From an uncultured Olsenella sp. (GTDB lineage Bacteria > Actinomycetota > Coriobacteriia > Coriobacteriales > Atopobiaceae), in contig CAKUIF010000010.1 of the NCBI GenBank assembly GCA_934660915.1, forward strand, positions 16,204-80,203: a stretch of 64,000 bases of DNA, written 5' to 3'. The notes beneath the pieces are model-generated. The model saw only the letters and a list, made by a program, of their open reading frames with translations, searched no databases and was not told the DNA's origin. A program made the translations under genes and the position numbers. Numbering within the stretch: the first letter of the stretch is position 1; each line of letters begins with the position of its first letter. Below, in pieces: positions 23,408 through 31,707 of the stretch.

Positions 23408-24664
23408 ATGACGGAAAGACTCTGCCTCGTCCACTACCACGAGATCGGCCTCAAGGGCAAGAACCGCTCCACCTTCGAGAACCAGCTCGTGACCAATCTC
23501 CATAGGGCCCTGCGCGACTTCGAGGTGCGCAACATCCAGCGCATCTCGGGCTATGTCGTCGTCGAGTCCGAGGACCGCCAGGCCTCCGAGGCCATGGCCG
23601 CCGCCATCAGGCGTGTGCCCGGCGTGGCCCGCGTCTCGCTTGCGTACAAGTGCGGCCTCGATGAGCAGGAGTTCATCGCCGCCGCCATCCGCGCGATGGG
23701 GGAGGCCGGCGACTTCAGGAGCTTCAAGGTACACGCCCGCCGCAGTTCCACCACCTACGAGCGCCACACCCTCGAGATGAACCAGCTCGTCGGCTCGGCC
23801 CTCTGCGAGGCGTTCCCGGAAAAGAAGGTCGACGTCCACAACCCCGACGTCACCGTCGTGGTCCACGTCGTCCAGGGCTCGACCTACGTCTACGCGGCCT
23901 CGGCCCCCGGAGTCGGTGGGCTTCCCGTTGGCACCGCCGGCAAGGTCGTCACGCTCCTTTCGAGCGGCTTCGACTCACCTGTGGCCACCTGGATGGTCGG
24001 TCGTCGCGGCGCCATCTGCGTGCCGGTGCACTTCTCCGGCCGTCCGCAGACCTCCGACACGAGCGAGTGGCTATGCGACGACATCGTGGAGGCCCTCGCG
24101 CCCTCCGGCGTCGTCGGGCGCCTCTACGTGTGCCCGTTCGGCGACAAGCAGCGCGAGATCTCGCTCGCGGTGCCCCAGAGCCTTCGCATCATCATGTACC
24201 GGCGCCTCATGTTCCAGGTCGCCGAGCGCGTCGCCGCCCTTGAGGGCGCCAAGGCGCTCGTGACCGGCGAGTCGCTCGGCCAGGTCGCCTCGCAGACCCT
24301 CGAGAACATCTGGGCCGTCGACGAGTGCGTCCAGATCCCGGTCCTGCGCCCGCTCATCGGCTCCGACAAGCAGGAGATCATTCGCCGTGCCGAGGAGATC
24401 GGTACCTACGACATCTCGTGCCAGACGGCGCCGGACTGCTGCACGCTCTTTATGCCTCGCCGCCCCGAGACGCATGCGCGCCTCGACCAGGTCCATGAGG
24501 CCTGGGAGAGCTTCGACCATGAGGCTATGCTCGAGGACCTCATCGCGAGCATCGAGTACAAGGACTACGGCCAGTGCCCGAGCTACCATGCGCCGCGCGG
24601 CAGGCTCCGCGTGCACCACAACGAGCTCGGCCCTTCGCCCGAGAAATCGGCTCCGCAGGAGTAG
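23408..24664 (+). CDS. thiI: tRNA 4-thiouridine synthase ThiI
   Basis: 418 residues. An N-terminal ferredoxin-like and THUMP region (EIGLKGKNRSTFENQL, then RRVPGVARVSLAYKC) is followed by a PP-loop ATPase domain (LLSSGFDSPVATWMVGRRG). The later segment QTAPDCCTLFMPRRPETHA is conserved. The C-terminal rhodanese domain of E. coli ThiI is absent, as in most short ThiI proteins. It transfers sulfur to U8 of tRNA. It is the last gene of the mihF-gmk-rpoZ unit. Confidence 0.93.
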   Translation: MTERLCLVHYHEIGLKGKNRSTFENQLVTNLHRALRDFEVRNIQRISGYVVVESEDRQASEAMAAAIRRVPGVARVSLAYKCGLDEQEFIAAAIRAMGEAGDFRSFKVHARRSSTTYERHTLEMNQLVGSALCEAFPEKKVDVHNPDVTVVVHVVQGSTYVYAASAPGVGGLPVGTAGKVVTLLSSGFDSPVATWMVGRRGAICVPVHFSGRPQTSDTSEWLCDDIVEALAPSGVVGRLYVCPFGDKQREISLAVPQSLRIIMYRRLMFQVAERVAALEGAKALVTGESLGQVASQTLENIWAVDECVQIPVLRPLIGSDKQEIIRRAEEIGTYDISCQTAPDCCTLFMPRRPETHARLDQVHEAWESFDHEAMLEDLIASIEYKDYGQCPSYHAPRGRLRVHHNELGPSPEKSAPQE

Positions 24665-24678
24665 GCTAACCTTAAATT

Positions 24679-24694
24679 CTTGCATAGATGCAAG
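24679..24694. other. Short perfect palindrome after thiI
   Basis: CTTGCAT AG ATGCAAG, 7-bp arms, 15 bp after the thiI stop. It is too AT-rich and lacks a T run, so it is weak as a terminator. It could be an operator or part of the 3' structure. Confidence 0.35.
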
Positions 24695-24711
24695 GAACCC
24701 CCAGAATTCCG

Positions 24712-24747
24712 CCCGTCCGCCTCATATATGGAGGCGGGCGGGCTTTT
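24712..24747 (+). terminator. Terminator after thiI
   Basis: A 12-bp stem (24712-24723 / 24731-24742, one G-U) with a 7-nt loop, followed by CTTTT. The remaining stretch 24748-24990 holds no gene or signal that I can support. Confidence 0.85.
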
Positions 24748-24990
24748 CTGTGGCGAGCGGGCGCGGTTATGCCGCGAACGGAAAAGATGCGCCGGGCGCT
24801 CGGCTTTCTTTCTAGGCGACATCTAAGCTGGAGGGCCGTCGCGACTGGGTGCCTGAGCTGCAAAGACGCTCTCCTTAAGCAGTCTTCCGCCAGCGTTCGG
24901 CAAGAATTGCGCAAGACACGTTTGTGAAGTCCCCTCGCGCCGACACGCAGCGGCATCCCCTCGGGTGACGATATTGGCGGAGGTGGTCGC

Positions 24991-25698
24991 ATGGCTCAGA
25001 AAGGCGGCGCGCCCGGGCTTGGGGCGCGATTGAGGCGCATGGCAAGAAGATATGGATTCACGGGCGGGAAGGCGGCAACGACATTGCTCGTCGCAGTGCT
25101 CGCGCTCCTTGGCGTCGCGGGTGCACTTCTTTCCGGCAGGTCGGCGGGGGTGGAGATCACGCGGATTCCCGTTGCCGAGCAGCCGGCTGACGGCGATTCG
25201 TCCCTTGCAGGCGAGGCGGGGGAGGGGGTTGTCGAGACTCCTCCCGTTGTCGTCCACGTGGACGGCGCCGTCGCCGCCCCGGGCGTGTACGAGCTTGCCG
25301 AGGATGCCCGCGTCAACGACGCGGTCGCTGCCGCCGGAGGGCTTCTTTCCGAGGCGGACACCTCGACGATCAACCTCGCGGCTCCCGTGTCCGACGGCGC
25401 CAAGGTTCATATCCCGACATCCGAGGAGCTGAGCGCCGGTGCGCAGGGCGCCTCCGGCGAATCTGGGAATGCCGGGGCGCCCGCGGGGTCGGCTTCAGCC
25501 GCGCCAACCCTTGTGAACATAAACACGGCCACCTCCGAGGAGCTGCAGAGGCTCTCCGGCGTCGGGGAGGCGACTGCGGCGGCGATCATCGAGGATAGGC
25601 AGGCAAACGGCTCCTTCTCGTCACCTGAGGACCTCATGCGCGTCTCGGGCATTGGCGAGAAGAAATTCGCGAAGATCAAGGCCCATATCTGTGTCTAG
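24991..25698 (+). CDS. comEA: ComEA-type competence DNA receptor
   Basis: 235 residues. The cytoplasmic N-terminus is basic, with one membrane span around residues 28-47 (TTLLVAVLALLGVAGALL). An SLBB-like domain follows (VVVHVDGAVAAPGVYELAEDARVNDAV), then a low-complexity linker and a C-terminal helix-hairpin-helix pair (VNINTATSEELQRLSGVGEATA and LMRVSGIGEKKFAKI). It binds incoming double-stranded DNA outside the membrane for ComEC. It overlaps comEC by 8 bp. Confidence 0.93.
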   Translation: MAQKGGAPGLGARLRRMARRYGFTGGKAATTLLVAVLALLGVAGALLSGRSAGVEITRIPVAEQPADGDSSLAGEAGEGVVETPPVVVHVDGAVAAPGVYELAEDARVNDAVAAAGGLLSEADTSTINLAAPVSDGAKVHIPTSEELSAGAQGASGESGNAGAPAGSASAAPTLVNINTATSEELQRLSGVGEATAAAIIEDRQANGSFSSPEDLMRVSGIGEKKFAKIKAHICV

Positions 25699-28075
25699 GC
25701 AGGCGCCGCTGCCGCCGCGGCCGGCCATCCCTTTGAGCCTCGTGTGCCTCGCCGTGGCCATCGCCGTCGAGCGGCGGGTCTTGGCGTCGGGGGCCTCTGC
25801 GGGGGAAATCCTTGTGCCCGAATGCATGGCGCTGTGCATTGGCGCCGCCCTTGCGGTTCTGTGCCGCCGCCTCGGCGCGGCCGGTCTCGCCCTGGCGGTG
25901 GTCGCCGTAACGGTCGCTGGTTGCGCGGCGGGGGTTTCCGCGGGCGCTTTCTCAGCGAGGCTCTCCGACGCGACGTCGGCGTTCCTCGCGAGTCCGGTCT
26001 CCTCCTGGGAGCTCGAGATGGTCTCCGACATGAGCGGCGGCGACGGCTCATGGCGAGGGCGTGCCCGGGCGAGCGGGCCTCAAGGGCACGAGGCGCTCGT
26101 GTGGGTGACGAGCCCCGTGCACGTCGGGCGCGGCCACCGCTTCTCCTGCATTGGGAGGTTCTCTGCCGCGGGCAATGACGAGTGGGGCGTGTCGTGCCGC
26201 ATGCAGGGCGTCTGCGGCACCGTACGAGCGTTTCGCGTCGAGGACCGCGGCCTCGACGACGGTCTATCCGGGATTCTCATGGGATTTCGGGAAGAGGCGC
26301 TCTCGGCGCTACTTTGCGAGGGCGGGACCGACGCTCCGAGGTCGGTGCTTGCCGGAGTGGTCTGCGGCTACTCGCCCGCCGCCCGAGAGGCTGGGCTCGA
26401 CAAGGACTTTGCTGCCTGCGGGGCGTCGCACATGGTCGCCGTCTCCGGAAGCCATCTCGTGCTCATCGGGGCCATGGCGGAAGGCGTTCTTTCGAGGGTC
26501 AGGATGAGAAGGGCCGCGCGATTCGCGGCCCATGCTGCCTTTACGGGGCTGTTCGTCCTCTTTTGCGGGGCGCCTCCATCCGCCGTCAGGGCCTGGGCCA
26601 TGTCGCTCGCCTCGGGAGGCTCCGAGCTTGCGGGGCGGCGCGGGCACGGGCTTTCGTCCGCTGCCGCCGCCGGGCTTATCATGACGCTTCTGCGTCCGGC
26701 CTGCTCAGGCGAGCTCGGGTTTCTCCTCTCGATGTCCTGCGTCGCCGCCATCGGCCTGTTCGGTGCCTATGCGAAGCACGTGGTCATTGTGGTTGCCGGC
26801 ATGCGTGATGCACCGCGCGCCCTGCCTGCGGCGGTCCGGGCGGCCTTGCGCTCGCTGCGAAGGTCCGCGCTCGACGCGGTTGCGCTCACGCTCGTTTGCC
26901 AGACGGCGACGGTCGCGCTCACCCTACCCGCGTTTGGGACCTTCTCGGTCGTGGCGCCGGCAGCTAACGTGCCGCTCTCGCTTCTCTTTACCCCCACGGT
27001 CTGCGCGGGTGCTCTCGCTGTTGCCGCGACTCCGCTCGCTTGGCTGCGCGCGCCTCTGTTGCGGCTTGCGGAGCTGCCCGCGGCGGCGTTGGTTTGCGCT
27101 CTCAGGATGGTCTCGGCGCTGCCCGTGACGAGCGTCCGGGTGGATGCCGATCCAGGGGTGCTTCTTGCCGCCACGGTGTTTTTGGGCGTCGCGCTGCTCG
27201 TCTTTTGGCCAAGGGTCAGCCGTCAGGGTCTCCTCGGCGCGCTCGCTGCGGCGCTGCTCGTGGTCGTGGTCGCGGATGTGAGGTGGCGTTGCTTCGCCCC
27301 TGCGAGGATCTGCGTCATGGATGTGGGCCAGGCGGACGCGATCCTCGTCGCCGACGGCTCCTCCACCCTCCTGGTCGACGCCGGGCTCGACGACAGGGTG
27401 GCAGCCGCGCTTTCCCGCAACCACGTGAGGCATCTCGACGCGGTCGTGCTCACGCATCTTGACCAGGACCACATCGGCGGCCTCGACGACCTTATCGGCG
27501 TGTGCTCGGTGGGGGAGGTGTATGTGGCCGAGGGCGTGGCGGCGCTCATGGGAGGCGAGCTCAGGGATGCCGTCGAGCGCCTTTGCGGGCACGGGCCACG
27601 TGAGCTGGCTTATGGGGACGTCATATCCTGCGGAGGTTTTGAGGCTCGGGTGGTGTGGCCGCGGCAACCTGTGGCGGGTGCGGACGGGAACGCCGACTCG
27701 GTCGTCCTCTCCGTCCTGTACGACGAGGAAGGGCGGAGCCTGTCCGCGCTTCTTACCGGGGACGCCGAGCAGGAGCAGACGGGCGAGGTCCTTGCCGCGG
27801 GGGATGTGGGGGACATCGATTTTCTGAAGGTCGGCCATCACGGGTCGGCGGTGTCGGTGAGTGCGGAGGAGGCCCGCGCCTTAAGCCCCGAGGTATCCGT
27901 GGCAAGCGCCGGGAAGAACAACCGCTACGGCCACCCGCGTGCCGAGTGCGTGGACGCGCTGGAGTCGGCGGGAAGTCGCTTTCTGTGCACCATCGATGCG
28001 GGCGACGTCGTCGTCTGCCCAGGTGCGTCGGGTCCGCGGGTGAGCACCCAAAGGGGCTCTTTGATAACCGAATAG
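25691..28075 (+). CDS. comEC: ComEC/Rec2 DNA-uptake channel
   Basis: About 794 residues from GTG 25691, which overlaps the comEA stop; a TTG at 25652 is the alternative start. N-terminal hydrophobic segments precede the soluble OB-like region (residues about 80-190). The competence domain contains CGASHMVAVSGSHLVLIG and many membrane spans. The C-terminal metallo-beta-lactamase-like domain has MDVGQADAILV, VVLTHLDQDHIGG and KVGHHGS. It would carry single-stranded DNA across the membrane. Together with comEA, and a dCMP deaminase at 36.4 kb, it suggests natural competence, but no pilus genes are in view. Confidence 0.93.
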   Translation: MSRQAPLPPRPAIPLSLVCLAVAIAVERRVLASGASAGEILVPECMALCIGAALAVLCRRLGAAGLALAVVAVTVAGCAAGVSAGAFSARLSDATSAFLASPVSSWELEMVSDMSGGDGSWRGRARASGPQGHEALVWVTSPVHVGRGHRFSCIGRFSAAGNDEWGVSCRMQGVCGTVRAFRVEDRGLDDGLSGILMGFREEALSALLCEGGTDAPRSVLAGVVCGYSPAAREAGLDKDFAACGASHMVAVSGSHLVLIGAMAEGVLSRVRMRRAARFAAHAAFTGLFVLFCGAPPSAVRAWAMSLASGGSELAGRRGHGLSSAAAAGLIMTLLRPACSGELGFLLSMSCVAAIGLFGAYAKHVVIVVAGMRDAPRALPAAVRAALRSLRRSALDAVALTLVCQTATVALTLPAFGTFSVVAPAANVPLSLLFTPTVCAGALAVAATPLAWLRAPLLRLAELPAAALVCALRMVSALPVTSVRVDADPGVLLAATVFLGVALLVFWPRVSRQGLLGALAAALLVVVVADVRWRCFAPARICVMDVGQADAILVADGSSTLLVDAGLDDRVAAALSRNHVRHLDAVVLTHLDQDHIGGLDDLIGVCSVGEVYVAEGVAALMGGELRDAVERLCGHGPRELAYGDVISCGGFEARVVWPRQPVAGADGNADSVVLSVLYDEEGRSLSALLTGDAEQEQTGEVLAAGDVGDIDFLKVGHHGSAVSVSAEEARALSPEVSVASAGKNNRYGHPRAECVDALESAGSRFLCTIDAGDVVVCPGASGPRVSTQRGSLITE

Positions 28076-28138
28076 CGCGGAGGTTACGGTCCAGGGCAGG
28101 CGGCGGCGCTTCCCCGAGCAGTCGAGGAGGTGGTGACT

Positions 28139-28216
28139 ATGACCCCATCTGACGTGATAGCTCTTATCGCGCTCGTGCTGGCCGCCATTAGGCTTGGTAT
28201 CGAGATAAGGAAGTAG
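28139..28216 (+). CDS. 25-residue hydrophobic peptide, holin-like-toxin type
   Basis: ATG 28139 follows a strong RBS (GAGGAGG, 28124-28130). The product is MTPSDVIALIALVLAAIRLG plus the basic end IEIRK: one membrane helix with a charged tail. Length and pattern match the small putative holin-like toxins of gut Gram-positive bacteria. Downstream, two GCCGCCCC-type direct repeats (28216-28223 and 28239-28246) and a hairpin at 28270-28303 complete a compact 200-bp unit between comEC and holA. A type I toxin is inference; a small membrane peptide with another role is possible. Confidence 0.55.
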   Translation: MTPSDVIALIALVLAAIRLGIEIRK

Positions 28217-28269
28217 CCGCCCCCTACAGGAGAGGACGGCCGCCCCACACGCTCAAAACGTGAAACTGG

Positions 28270-28303
28270 AGGCGCGCCAACCCATCCCCCGGGTTCGCCG
28301 CCT
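28270..28303 (+). terminator. Hairpin downstream of the 25-residue peptide gene
   Basis: AGGCG.GC.AACCC (28270-28283) pairs with GGGTT.GC.CGCCT (28291-28303) across a 7-nt loop, with two bulges. GTCTTGGATT follows, so the T run is weak. It is a likely 3' end of the peptide transcript or of comEC. Confidence 0.5.
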
Positions 28304-28374
28304 GTCTTGGATTGTAGCCTCTGCGGAGCCCTTGCGGCAAGGGGTATTATTGATGCCCACGAGAAAGGAACCCC

Positions 28375-29337
28375 ATGGCACAAGCCCCCCAGCTTCTTGC
28401 GGCCTACCTTGCCGTAGGTCCCGATGAGCTTAAGTGCAAAGAGACGCTCAGTCGCCTTAAGGCCCGCGCGGCAGGCCCCTTCGAGGCGTTCAACCTCGAG
28501 GAGATCGAGGCTTCTGCGGACCTCGAGCCCCAGGCGCTGCTCTCTTCCCTCAACACACTGCCGATGGGCGCCGATCGCCGCATCGTCGTCGTGGAGAACG
28601 CGGAGAAGCTCGCAAAGCCCGTCTCGGAGGCGCTTATCAAGTATCTGGCGAATCCGAACGAGGCCTGTACCCTGTGCCTTACCGCCACGACGCTTGCAAA
28701 GACCACTAGGTTGTACAAAGCCTTGGCCAAAGTCGGTCCCAAGGCCGTTATAGACTGCTCCGCAAAGAAGGGCCGCGACCTTCTCCCGTATGTGCAGAAG
28801 CTCGCGCGCTCCCACAACCTCACGATCTCGTCCGACGCCGCCAGCGAGCTCACGGCCCGCGTGGGCGAGTCCTCAACGATGCTGGACACGCAGCTCACAA
28901 GCCTCTCGGCGCTGCTCGGCGGCGGGGGCAACGTCACGCTGGAGCTCGTAGAGGCAAATGTCGCTCGTGTGGCGGAGGTCAAGCCGTGGGAGTTTCTCGA
29001 CCGGCTGGCCCAGCGCGACCTCGTGCGCAGCCTCCAGCTCCTTCGCCTCCTGGGCGGTGGCTCCGCGATCGGCCTGTGCTCCCTCATCTGCGGGCGTGTG
29101 CGCGAGCTCATCTGCGCAAAGAGCCTTGCCGCCCGCGGCGAGGACGGGCTTGTGGCGAAGGAGCTCAAAAAACAGGATTGGCAGGTGCGCAACCTCGGGC
29201 GCTGGGCGGGGAACTTCCGCGACGGCGAGCTTGAGCTTCTGCTCTCCAAGTGCGCCGACGCGGACGCCGCCCTCAAGTCCGGCGCCGACGAGCAGTCGAC
29301 CCTCACGGCCCTCGTGTGCGCCGTCTGCGGCCGCTAG
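28375..29337 (+). CDS. holA: DNA polymerase III delta subunit
   Basis: 320 residues. The N-terminal AAA-like domain includes LLAAYLAVGPDELKCKETL and DRRIVVVENAEKL. The lid and collar part has LARSHNLTISSDAASELTARVG followed by SAIGLCSLICGRVRELI. It lacks a working Walker A, as expected for delta. It opens the beta clamp in the clamp loader. ATG 28375 has GAAAGGAA upstream. It is convergent with rpsT across a large palindrome. Confidence 0.9.
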   Translation: MAQAPQLLAAYLAVGPDELKCKETLSRLKARAAGPFEAFNLEEIEASADLEPQALLSSLNTLPMGADRRIVVVENAEKLAKPVSEALIKYLANPNEACTLCLTATTLAKTTRLYKALAKVGPKAVIDCSAKKGRDLLPYVQKLARSHNLTISSDAASELTARVGESSTMLDTQLTSLSALLGGGGNVTLELVEANVARVAEVKPWEFLDRLAQRDLVRSLQLLRLLGGGSAIGLCSLICGRVRELICAKSLAARGEDGLVAKELKKQDWQVRNLGRWAGNFRDGELELLLSKCADADAALKSGADEQSTLTALVCAVCGR

Positions 29338-29344
29338 CCTCCCG

Positions 29345-29429
29345 TGGGACAAAAGGGACGGGGTATTTTGTCCCAAAACGTGGAGAGGCTCCACAAGTTG
29401 GGACAAAATACCCCGTCCCTTTTGTCCCA
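29345..29429. repeat. 85-bp perfect nested palindrome
   Basis: Arms 29345-29375 and 29399-29429 are perfect 31-bp inverted copies. The 23-bp centre itself contains GTGGAG AGG CTCCAC. Each arm begins GGGACAAAA and ends TTTTGTCCC, so it can also fold on its own. The element sits in the holA-rpsT convergent gap and looks like a dispersed intergenic palindromic repeat. Confidence 0.92.
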
Positions 29430-29460
29430 AAAAAAGACCCCGGGCAGCACCCCGGGGTCT
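29429..29460 (-). terminator. Terminator of rpsT
   Basis: A perfect 10-bp stem (29435-29444 / 29451-29460) is followed on the minus strand by seven T residues (29429-29435). It abuts the palindrome. Confidence 0.9.
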
Positions 29461-29489
29461 ATAAAAGGTTCCGAATGTCGGAGAAGAAG

Positions 29490-29753
29490 CTACTTGATGG
29501 TGTTGACGAGCTTCTGGACGCCGGACTTGCGCTGGGCAGCCTGGTTCTTGTGGATGATGCCCTTGGAGGCAGCCTTGTCCAGGAGACGGCCGGCCTTGTT
29601 GGCGGCGGTCTGAGCGGCCTCGACGTCCTTGGCCTCGACGGCGGTGCGGACGGCCTTGACGGCGGTCTTCAGCTCGGAGCGGACTGCGCGGTTGCGGACG
29701 CGAGCCTTCTCGGCGGTGATGATGCGCTTCTTCTGCGACTTGATGTTAGCCAC
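29490..29753 (-). CDS. rpsT: 30S ribosomal protein S20
   Basis: 87 residues from GTG 29753 (AAAGGAA upstream on the minus strand). An upstream reading from 29837 is rejected because it adds a non-conserved leader. The start ANIKSQKKRIITAEKARVRN and the end KGIIHKNQAAQRKSGV are classic S20, a basic three-helix protein that binds 16S rRNA. It diverges from lepA, the usual neighbour in many Gram-positives. Confidence 0.96.
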   Translation of the reverse strand: MANIKSQKKRIITAEKARVRNRAVRSELKTAVKAVRTAVEAKDVEAAQTAANKAGRLLDKAASKGIIHKNQAAQRKSGVQKLVNTIK

Positions 29754-29884
29754 GTGCGGTTCCTTTCGATTACAAATACTGAGCCCTCTTGCGGAACCGA
29801 CTGTGGGGGTTGTCGGATCCAGACACGGCGAGGTCAACTTCGCGAGTATAGCATGTTGGTTTCGTTTTCGCTATGATTCATCTT

Positions 29885-31696
29885 ATGACTACTTATGACA
29901 CCTCACATATTCGCAACTTCTCTATCGTTGCGCACATCGACCACGGCAAGTCGACCATTTCGGACCGTATTCTCGAGCTCACCAACACGGTTGAGGAGCG
30001 CGACATGGAGGCCCAGCTGCTCGACACCATGGACATCGAGCGAGAGCGCGGCATCACCATCAAGAGCAACGCCGTGCGCGTCTCCTACGATGCCGACGAC
30101 GGCGAGACCTACCAGTTCAACCTCATCGACACCCCGGGCCACGTCGACTTTACCTACGAGGTGAGCCGCTCCCTCGCAGCGTGCGAGGGAGCCGTCCTTG
30201 TTGTCGACGCCACCCAGGGCGTGGAGGCGCAGACGGTCTCGAACGCGACGCTCGCCATGAACGCCGACCTCGACATCGTCCCGGCGATCAACAAGATCGA
30301 CCTGCCCTCGGCGCACCCCGATGAGGTCAAGGAGGAGATCGAGGAGGACCTCGCCATCCCCGCCGACGACGCCGTGTGCGTCTCGGGAAAGACGGGCGAA
30401 GGCATCCATGACCTGCTCGAGGCCATCGTCTTCCTCGTCTCGCCCCCCAAAGGCGACGCGAAGGCGCCCCTCAAGGCCCTCATCCTCGACTCGTACTTCG
30501 ACGAGTACCGCGGCGTGGTCGCCACGGTGCGTGTCTTCGACGGGTCCATTCGCAAGGGCCAGACCCTGCGCATGATGCAGGCGGGCACCGACTTTCTCGT
30601 CGACGGCGTGGGCGTCAAGCGCCCGGCCGAGCAGCTCCTGTCTGAGCTCTCCGTCGGCGAGGTCGGCTTCGTCGTCACGGGTCTCAAGGACCCCGACGCC
30701 GTGCGCGTGGGCGATACCCTCACCTACGCGGACAATCCGACGGACGAGCCCCTGCCGGGCTACCGCGAGGCCAAGCCGATGGTCTTCACGGGGCTCTTCC
30801 CCGTGGACAACAAAGACTACGAGAACCTCCGCGACGCGCTCGACAAGCTGCACGTCAACGACCCGTCGCTTACCTGGGAGCCCGAGACCTCCGTGGCGCT
30901 CGGCTTCGGCTTCCGCGTCGGCTTCCTCGGTCTTCTTCACATGGAGGTCGTCAAGGAGCGCCTGGAGCGCGAGTTCAACCTGTCGCTCATCGCCACGAGC
31001 CCCTCGGTCGACTACCACGTCTACAAGACCGACGGCGAGATGATCGAGGTCAGGAGCCCCCAGGACCTCCCCGACGTCACCCGAATCGAGCACATCGAGG
31101 AGCCCTACCTCAACGCCAAGGTCATCGTTCCGCCCGAGTTCACCGGCGCGGTCATGCAGCTCGGCATCGAGCACCGCGGCGAGATGCGCGACATGGTCTA
31201 CCTCACCGAGAAGTCCGTCGAGATGCACTTCGACATCCCGCTGGCCGAGCTCATCCTCGATTTTTTCGACCAGCTCAAGAGCCGCACCAAGGGCTATGCC
31301 TCCCTCGACTACGAGTTCTCCGAGTATCGTGCGAGCGAGCTGGTCAAGCTCGACATCCTGCTGTCCGGCGACGAGGTCGACGCGCTCTCGTTCATCGTCC
31401 ACAAGGACAAGGCCTACACCCTCGCGCGCGGCCTGTGCGACAAGCTCAAGGAGATCATCCCGCGCCAGCAGTTCGAGGTCCCCATCCAAGGCGCCATCGG
31501 CAACAAGATCATCAGCCGCTCGACCGTCAAGGCCATGCGCAAGGACGTCCTCGCCAAGTGCTACGGCGGCGACATCTCGCGTAAGCGCAAGCTCCTCGAG
31601 AAACAGAAGGAGGGCAAGAAGCGCATGAAGCAGATCGGCAGCGTCGAGGTGCCCCAGGAGGCGTTCCTCGCCGTCCTCAAGGTTGACGACGAGTAG
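29885..31696 (+). CDS. lepA: Elongation factor 4 (LepA)
   Basis: 603 residues from ATG 29885; an in-frame ATG at 29873 would add four residues, and neither start has a strong RBS. GTPase motifs are VAHIDHGKST (G1), RGITI (G2), DTPGHVDF (G3) and NKIDLP (G4). The C-terminal LepA-specific region ends GGDISRKRKLLEKQKEGKKR, which is diagnostic. It acts on stalled or mispositioned ribosomes. The dus stop-start junction follows within 12 bp. Confidence 0.96.
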   Translation: MTTYDTSHIRNFSIVAHIDHGKSTISDRILELTNTVEERDMEAQLLDTMDIERERGITIKSNAVRVSYDADDGETYQFNLIDTPGHVDFTYEVSRSLAACEGAVLVVDATQGVEAQTVSNATLAMNADLDIVPAINKIDLPSAHPDEVKEEIEEDLAIPADDAVCVSGKTGEGIHDLLEAIVFLVSPPKGDAKAPLKALILDSYFDEYRGVVATVRVFDGSIRKGQTLRMMQAGTDFLVDGVGVKRPAEQLLSELSVGEVGFVVTGLKDPDAVRVGDTLTYADNPTDEPLPGYREAKPMVFTGLFPVDNKDYENLRDALDKLHVNDPSLTWEPETSVALGFGFRVGFLGLLHMEVVKERLEREFNLSLIATSPSVDYHVYKTDGEMIEVRSPQDLPDVTRIEHIEEPYLNAKVIVPPEFTGAVMQLGIEHRGEMRDMVYLTEKSVEMHFDIPLAELILDFFDQLKSRTKGYASLDYEFSEYRASELVKLDILLSGDEVDALSFIVHKDKAYTLARGLCDKLKEIIPRQQFEVPIQGAIGNKIISRSTVKAMRKDVLAKCYGGDISRKRKLLEKQKEGKKRMKQIGSVEVPQEAFLAVLKVDDE

Positions 31697-31707
31697 TGGG
31701 GGAGAGC

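Noticed and set aside
24991..28075. ComEA/ComEC as a novel defence or secretion system
   Set aside because: All ComEA and ComEC domains are present in the normal order; this is ordinary competence machinery.
29903..31489. 528-codon minus-strand frame opposite lepA
   Set aside because: Asp/Val/Leu/Gly-rich composition typical of antisense GC-rich frames; lepA motifs are unambiguous.
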